Source: Candidatus Segatella mututuai (GTDB taxonomy: Bacteria > Bacteroidota > Bacteroidia > Bacteroidales > Bacteroidaceae). Taken from it: a stretch of DNA of 8,004 bases. Positions 4,551 through 8,004 of this stretch are shown here, in pieces; the first letter of the stretch is position 1; each line of letters starts with the position of its first letter. Both the position numbers and the translations under genes were made by a program. The stretch spans positions 1-8,004 of the forward strand of contig DJOI01000003.1 of the NCBI GenBank assembly GCA_002439605.1. The letters run 5' to 3'. The notes under the pieces were generated by a model. That model did no database searches. It saw only the letters and a program-made list of their open reading frames with translations, and was not told where the DNA came from.

Positions 4551-6032
4551 ATGAGTATGATGGAAAAGGAAAATAAGAAGATGACCAAGTTGCCATCAGA
4601 ATGCACTACGATTATCGTAGGCGAAGAACAGAGTGCAGACGGTGCCAAATACCTCTGCCGCTCCAGTGATTTCGATGCCATGCTCACCACCAATGTGGAG
4701 GTGCACGAAGATACCAAGCATGGACCGAAGGAATTCGTGGCCAAAGATAGCAAGTTCCGCTGTCCTTTGCCAGAGGAATCATTGGGCTATACCGCCCTGC
4801 CCGACTACCGCTACCCAGGCGAATGGGGAAGCGCAGGTTTCAATACGGCAGGTGTGGGCATGAGCAGCACCGAGACCATTTTTTCCTCCGAGAAAGCATT
4901 GAGCTTCGACCCATACGTGGAGAATGGACTCGCCGAAAACTGCACTTACAATATCGTATTGCCTTACATCCACACCGCTCGTGAAGGCGTGGAGCGATTG
5001 GGCATGCTCATCGAGAAATACGGCTCTGCCGAAGGATTCGGCATCGGTTTCATCGACGACAAGGAGACTTGGTATTTAGAGAATGCCTGCGGTCATCGTT
5101 GGCTGGCTTGCCGTATGCCAAAGGACCAGTACTTCGTGACTGGCAACCAGAGTCGTTTCCGTGACTACGACCCGAACGATAAGGAGAACTTCTTGGCATC
5201 TTCCGACCTCATCGAATTTGCAACAGAGCATGGCCTTTACAATCCAGAGGATTCTGAATCAGAGAAAGGCAAGGACGGAAAGGTGAAATTCGATTTCCAC
5301 AAGGCATACTCTCGTGACGAAAAACTCGACACCACCTATAATTATCCACGAGTATGGGGCTTGCAGCAGATGTTCTCGCCAGCCATCAAGAACGATGTCA
5401 CCCAGAACACCTTCCCCGTCTTCGCTCAGGCTGCCCACAAGATTTCGCTCACCGACCTTCGCACGGCATTCCGCTATCACTACGACAATACCGAGCACGA
5501 CCCATATCTGCATGAGAATGGCAAGGAGCCTTATCGTCCGGTCAGCATCTACCGCACCACCCAGACCCACATCATCCAGATACGCAAGGAGCTGCCGCAA
5601 GCCATCGGTTGCATCACCTACGTGGCTCTCGGCATGGGCGACCTCAGCATCTTCCTCCCATTCTACCAAGGAGTGAAGAAGTTCCCTGAGCTTTACACCC
5701 ACATCGGCAATGGCGAATGTCACGATGACACCGCCTACTGGCGTTTCCGCAAGGTGATGACGCTCGGCATGACACACTACAACGACTTCGCCCCTATCAT
5801 CAAAGAGACCTACGCCAAGTTGGAGGCAGAGAACGACCAGCGCCAGAAGGAGATGGAGGCAGAATACCTGAAGCTCTACCAAGACTTCCCGATGAAAGCC
5901 ACCGACCTCTTGCAAGATTTCTCAGACAAGCTATTGATGCACGCCATCGAAGTGGCAGACGAGTTGGTCAACAAGCTCTTCACCCTGTTGGCGGAGAAGA
6001 TACAAGAAGAATACCTCTTCCATGGGGCATAA
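4551..6032 (+). CDS. C69 family dipeptidase (PepD-like Ntn hydrolase)
   Basis: A 493-residue peptidase of family C69, the PepD group of dipeptidases. These are N-terminal-nucleophile hydrolases in which a short propeptide is cut off so that a cysteine becomes the first residue and acts as nucleophile. Here ECTTIIVGEEQSADG places the nucleophile at Cys18, after a 17-residue propeptide. Other family blocks follow: YRYPGEWGSAGFNTAGVGMS with STETIFSS, the GIGFIDDKETWYLENACGHRW segment (about 162-183) and TGNQSRFRDYD. The C-terminus ends in charged helices. No signal peptide is present, so the enzyme is probably cytoplasmic and may finish breakdown of imported peptides; many related proteins in this phylum are exported instead. 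Start choice: ATG 4506 lies upstream of the predicted transcription start, leaving 4551, 4557, 4560 or 4581. The longest usable one is given. A terminator hairpin begins 39 bases after the stop. Confidence 0.93.
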   Translation: MSMMEKENKKMTKLPSECTTIIVGEEQSADGAKYLCRSSDFDAMLTTNVEVHEDTKHGPKEFVAKDSKFRCPLPEESLGYTALPDYRYPGEWGSAGFNTAGVGMSSTETIFSSEKALSFDPYVENGLAENCTYNIVLPYIHTAREGVERLGMLIEKYGSAEGFGIGFIDDKETWYLENACGHRWLACRMPKDQYFVTGNQSRFRDYDPNDKENFLASSDLIEFATEHGLYNPEDSESEKGKDGKVKFDFHKAYSRDEKLDTTYNYPRVWGLQQMFSPAIKNDVTQNTFPVFAQAAHKISLTDLRTAFRYHYDNTEHDPYLHENGKEPYRPVSIYRTTQTHIIQIRKELPQAIGCITYVALGMGDLSIFLPFYQGVKKFPELYTHIGNGECHDDTAYWRFRKVMTLGMTHYNDFAPIIKETYAKLEAENDQRQKEMEAEYLKLYQDFPMKATDLLQDFSDKLLMHAIEVADELVNKLFTLLAEKIQEEYLFHGA

Positions 6033-6071
6033 GGATATAAGGAAATACGAATAAAACTGTAATATTCTTAG

Positions 6072-6108
6072 TCTAATCCCAAAAATCAGCATTATTTTTG
6101 GGATTAGA
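6072..6108 (+). terminator. Long-stem terminator after the C69 peptidase gene
   Basis: TCTAATCCCAAAAAT (6072-6086) pairs perfectly with ATTTTTGGGATTAGA (6094-6108), 15 bp around a seven-base loop CAGCATT. It is followed by GATATTTTGGG, only a short T run. Its place 39 bases after the stop codon suits a terminator. The right arm also carries the -33 element of the next promoter. Confidence 0.78.
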
Positions 6109-6127
6109 GATATTTTGGGTATCTTTG
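6097..6127 (+). promoter_or_regulatory. Promoter upstream of the EamA transporter gene
   Basis: TTTG at 6097-6100, 19 bases, then TATCTTTG at 6120-6127 fits the consensus. The box is duplicated: TATCTTTGCA occurs at 6120-6129 and again at 6131-6140. Only the first copy has a properly spaced TTTG. Transcription would start near 6133, giving a leader of about 175 bases. Confidence 0.55.
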
Positions 6128-6307
6128 CATTATCTTTGCACCAAGTTTCACTCAAAGACATTAAAAGAACAAGCCATTGTTACTCCCGACAATTGGATAC
6201 AATGGCTCTAAATATGTGGGTGGAAGAAAGCATGGAACATGGCAGGTGTTAATGAAATAAGAAAGAAAACCGTATTGATAAATCATAAATAACATACAAA
6301 TAGCATC
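6128..6307 (+). other. Long leader of the EamA gene with a hairpin and a mini-ORF
   Basis: This stretch of about 180 bases contains no recognisable gene. AGCCATTGT (6172-6180) pairs with ACAATGGCT (6199-6207), nine bp around an 18-base loop. An ATG inside the right arm of that stem (6202) opens a 16-codon frame, MALNMWVEESMEHGRC, ending at 6252. I looked for known riboswitch cores, including the guanidine types often linked to small transporters, and did not recognise any. The last 50 bases are A-rich, as is common before Bacteroidota start codons. Whether the hairpin or mini-ORF does anything is unknown. Confidence 0.3.
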
Positions 6308-6724
6308 ATGTGGAAGTATTATGCATTACTTTCTGCATTCTTTGCCGCTCTCACGGCAATCTTCGCCAAAATCGGCGTGAAAGACATAAACTCAGACTTG
6401 GCTACAGCCATCCGTACCACCGTCATCCTGCTCATCACCTGGGGCATCGTGTTCATGGGCAACCTGCAAACGGGCATTAAGTCTATCCCGAGCCATACCT
6501 GGATATTCCTCATTCTCTCGGGTTGCGCCACTGGCTTGTCATGGCTCTTCTATTTCAAGGCCATCCAACTGGGCGACGTGAGCCGTGTGGCTCCTATCGA
6601 CAAACTCAGCGTAGTGATAACCATCTGCCTCGCTTTCATTTTCCTGAAGGAGCCTGTAAACATGAAGACCATTCTCGGTGCCTGCTTCATCACCGTCGGC
6701 AGCATCGTGATGCTTTACAAGTAG
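6308..6724 (+). CDS. EamA-family half-size transporter (DMT superfamily)
   Basis: A 138-residue inner-membrane protein holding one EamA domain, half of the usual ten-helix permease. Hydrophobic helices lie at about residues 4-20, 32-51, 63-83, 96-113 and 119-136. Family landmarks are the Ala-rich first helix with FAALTAIFAKIGVKDI, the FYFKAIQLGDVSRVAPIDKL stretch (81-100) and the end of helix 4, FIFLKEPVNMKTILG, which is the typical DMT FL.E....... motif. Single-domain members presumably act as dimers, like small multidrug resistance proteins, to export or import small metabolites; the substrate cannot be read from the sequence. Length and motif set match known single-domain EamA proteins, so this is not a truncation. 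No clear Shine-Dalgarno site precedes ATG 6308, which is usual here. The region 6725-6828 after it holds no clear gene or hairpin terminator. Confidence 0.9.
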   Translation: MWKYYALLSAFFAALTAIFAKIGVKDINSDLATAIRTTVILLITWGIVFMGNLQTGIKSIPSHTWIFLILSGCATGLSWLFYFKAIQLGDVSRVAPIDKLSVVITICLAFIFLKEPVNMKTILGACFITVGSIVMLYK

Positions 6725-6828
6725 CAATCTTCGCAAAATATCCATCATTCCCTCATCGTAGAAAAGATAACCCTGCCATCTTTCTGTATTATAAGCTATA
6801 CTCTAACAGAGACGCGAGACCTTGGTGA

Positions 6829-7074
6829 ATAGTCCGGACGACCATCTGGATTTTTCAGTCGCTCATCATCCATCGTGAAGCCTTTCACAAGATACTCGGA
6901 AAGATGTTACGTAGCCCATTGGCGGAACTGCATACCTCTTACGCCTCGAACACGATAACCGATGGCGAGAATCCCACCACGAGTCGTCAGGGCGCCATTT
7001 ACCTTGCCGTCCTTGGAACAATAGATGATGATATCATTCTGCTCATTATCTGCTGGGAAAAGCAGTTTTCTATT
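6829..7074 (-). pseudogene. Decayed RhuM-family gene remnant
   Basis: The minus strand, read in one frame, gives pieces of a RhuM (virulence/phage-associated, putative DNA-binding) protein. Positions 7074-6979 resemble the RhuM N-terminus (LLFPADNEQNDIIIYCSKDG then KVNGALTTR). The frame then jumps directly to the conserved central block GGILAIGYRVRGVRGMQFRQ, missing the usual DNA-binding segment of roughly 70-80 residues (my estimate from memory of the family). After WAT comes TAA at 6909-6907, where homologues have a Lys or Arg codon, and the homology then continues in the same frame as HLSEYLVKGFTMDDERLKNP and DGRPDY to about 6829. The helix that normally follows (FDELL..IRDIR) is absent and unrelated codons run to a TAG at 6798-6796. 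No start codon is left. The three lesions together show a dead gene. It lies just behind the Fic gene; in this phylum such pairs often occur in accessory loci. Confidence 0.82.
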
Positions 7075-7083
7075 TCAGAAAGC

Positions 7084-7980
7084 TCAAACTCCCCCAACAA
7101 GACTATCGCCCTCCTTCATCGTGCTGGAAGGAAAAAGCCCCAATGTTTCTCTCACCCCACACTCCAATCGCAAGAGGAAAAAGTGAATCCACGAATTCAT
7201 ATCCTGAGATAGATTTGTATATTGAATATTTTGATAGTAATCATCTGCCGATGACAACAACGCTTGCGAAAAGAGCAAGACTGGCGTTGGCAACACCCCC
7301 GCCTCGCATAGAAACAGACCATTCAAGATTCGCCCCACCCTGCCATTGGCATCAATGAAGGGATGTATCATTTCAAATTGGTAATGAATCATAGCTGCCT
7401 TGAGAAAGACATCCATGTCAGAATAGTTGATGAAAGACTCCAAGTCTGAAAGGGCTTCTATCATATCACTATCCACAGGAGGCACAAACGACGCTTCCCT
7501 TATGGAGCTTCCTTCCTTGCCTATCCATACGGGAGAGTTTCTATACTCACCTCGATATTTCTTGTCGTAAGCGACCGACTCACACACGATATAATGTATG
7601 TTGCAAAACAGACGCGAACACAACGGATATTTCTTCAAAGTTTCCCTTGCATAACGATAAGCTCGCTTAATGTTATTCACATTCTCTTTAGCCAATTCAT
7701 CAGCCACTCCACTGGTCTGTATCATAAATGGAGAAGGTCGTTTTCCCGATGCCAATATCCAGGAAGCATGAGCCTCCGAATCCATCAAACCCTCAAGGAC
7801 TTCATCACCAGCTTCCGTCAATCGCTTGTTCAATTCTCCAAACAATCCATGGAGACGTTCCATCTGCTTTTTCATCAAATCATCTACGATGACATCATAT
7901 TCTTGCATTTTGCAAGGTAAATATGAATAAAAAGCCATATTGCCCGTCAGATTCTTTCGCAAATTTTCTTTTCCAATCAT
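7084..7980 (-). CDS. Fic family protein (probable AMP-transferase), C-terminus short
   Basis: A 298-residue Fic protein. Fic enzymes usually transfer AMP from ATP to a hydroxyl of a target protein. The active-site motif HPFIDANGRVGR (206-217) keeps the catalytic His, the Asp for metal and both Arg; Ala replaces the usual first Gly, a tolerated variant. The substrate-binding flap is visible as GEYRNSPVWIG...FVPP (144-168). The N-terminal helical part (about 16-115) matches the Fic_N layout. The inhibitory helix motif expected there, (S/T)xxxE(G/N), reads SWILAS (73-78), so the inhibitory Glu is replaced by Ala. A matching motif, STMKEG (286-291), appears instead near the C-terminus. After WIHFFL the protein runs only about 29 residues and lacks the winged-helix end many relatives have, perhaps because of decay at the junction with the RhuM remnant. 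ATG 7980 has no Shine-Dalgarno site; ATG 7938 or 7908 are alternatives. The promoter is not visible. Confidence 0.88.
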   Translation of the reverse strand: MIGKENLRKNLTGNMAFYSYLPCKMQEYDVIVDDLMKKQMERLHGLFGELNKRLTEAGDEVLEGLMDSEAHASWILASGKRPSPFMIQTSGVADELAKENVNNIKRAYRYARETLKKYPLCSRLFCNIHYIVCESVAYDKKYRGEYRNSPVWIGKEGSSIREASFVPPVDSDMIEALSDLESFINYSDMDVFLKAAMIHYQFEMIHPFIDANGRVGRILNGLFLCEAGVLPTPVLLFSQALLSSADDYYQNIQYTNLSQDMNSWIHFFLLRLECGVRETLGLFPSSTMKEGDSLVGGV

Positions 7981-8004
7981 ATTCGTATCATTTTATAAAG
8001 ACGA

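Noticed and set aside
5259..5915. A 218-codon minus-strand frame opposite the C69 peptidase
   Set aside because: The C69 reading has family motifs along its length. The antisense product is Val/Leu/Gly-rich noise typical of reverse-complemented codons.
6172..6207. tRNA or attachment-site core in the EamA leader
   Set aside because: The inverted repeat does not fold into a cloverleaf and no direct-repeat partner is seen in the window.
6725..6828. A further RhuM-like or other coding relic between the EamA gene and the RhuM remnant
   Set aside because: One minus-strand frame reads IQKDGRVIFSTMRE before a stop, which looks slightly protein-like, but I could not match it to any family and it is too short to call.
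6904..7212. A 102-codon plus-strand frame across the fic/rhuM junction
   Set aside because: It is antisense to the recognisable RhuM remnant and the Fic C-terminus and has no motif of its own.
1..8004. CRISPR array, insertion sequence or phage system
   Set aside because: No regularly spaced repeats, no transposase or integrase reading frame and no terminal inverted repeats were found on either strand.

Overview
The window looks like chromosome from a member of the Bacteroidota, most likely Prevotella/Segatella or a close relative. The base composition is moderate. Several genes are preceded by the Bacteroidota-type housekeeping promoter (TTG/TTTG, about 18-20 bases, then TAnnTTTG), and the best Shine-Dalgarno sites are GGAGG. 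The protein families (SIMPL/DUF541, a short Hsp20, a ViaA-like VWA protein, a C_GCAxxG_C_C protein, a C69 peptidase, a half-size EamA permease, Fic and RhuM) fit that group. The genus is an inference from style, not from a marker gene.

Left part (1-2238): a membrane-anchored SIMPL-domain protein (229-936) ends at a strong hairpin. A small four-helix membrane protein of unknown function (1074-1469) follows, also ending at a hairpin. Next is an Hsp20 small heat-shock chaperone (1729-2166), preceded by a textbook sigma-54 promoter (TGGCAC-N5-TTGCA at 1618-1633) and by a 21-bp-spaced direct repeat that could bind an activator. A bidirectional terminator separates Hsp20 from the convergent genes to its right.

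Middle part (2239-6032): two leftward genes, a ViaA-like VWA protein and a C_GCAxxG_C_C protein, lie beside a rightward C69-family dipeptidase. The last two are transcribed divergently from promoters only seven bases apart. The VWA gene has its own promoter over the stop codon of the gene before it. No MoxR/RavA ATPase, the usual partner of ViaA-type proteins, is present in the window.

Right part (6033-8004): after a 15-bp stem terminator, which also contains the -33 element of the next promoter, comes a 138-residue EamA-type half-transporter with a leader of roughly 175 bases. Beyond it, on the minus strand, lie a Fic-family (probable AMP-transferase) gene and, directly downstream of it, a decayed RhuM gene. 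The RhuM remnant has lost its centre and its C-terminal part and carries a nonsense codon. This Fic/RhuM end looks like accessory DNA undergoing decay; the rest looks like ordinary chromosome. I see no rRNA or tRNA gene, CRISPR array, intact insertion sequence or clearly new multi-gene system. The most interesting signals are the sigma-54-driven Hsp20 gene, the unusual regulatory motifs of the Fic protein, and the RhuM remnant.
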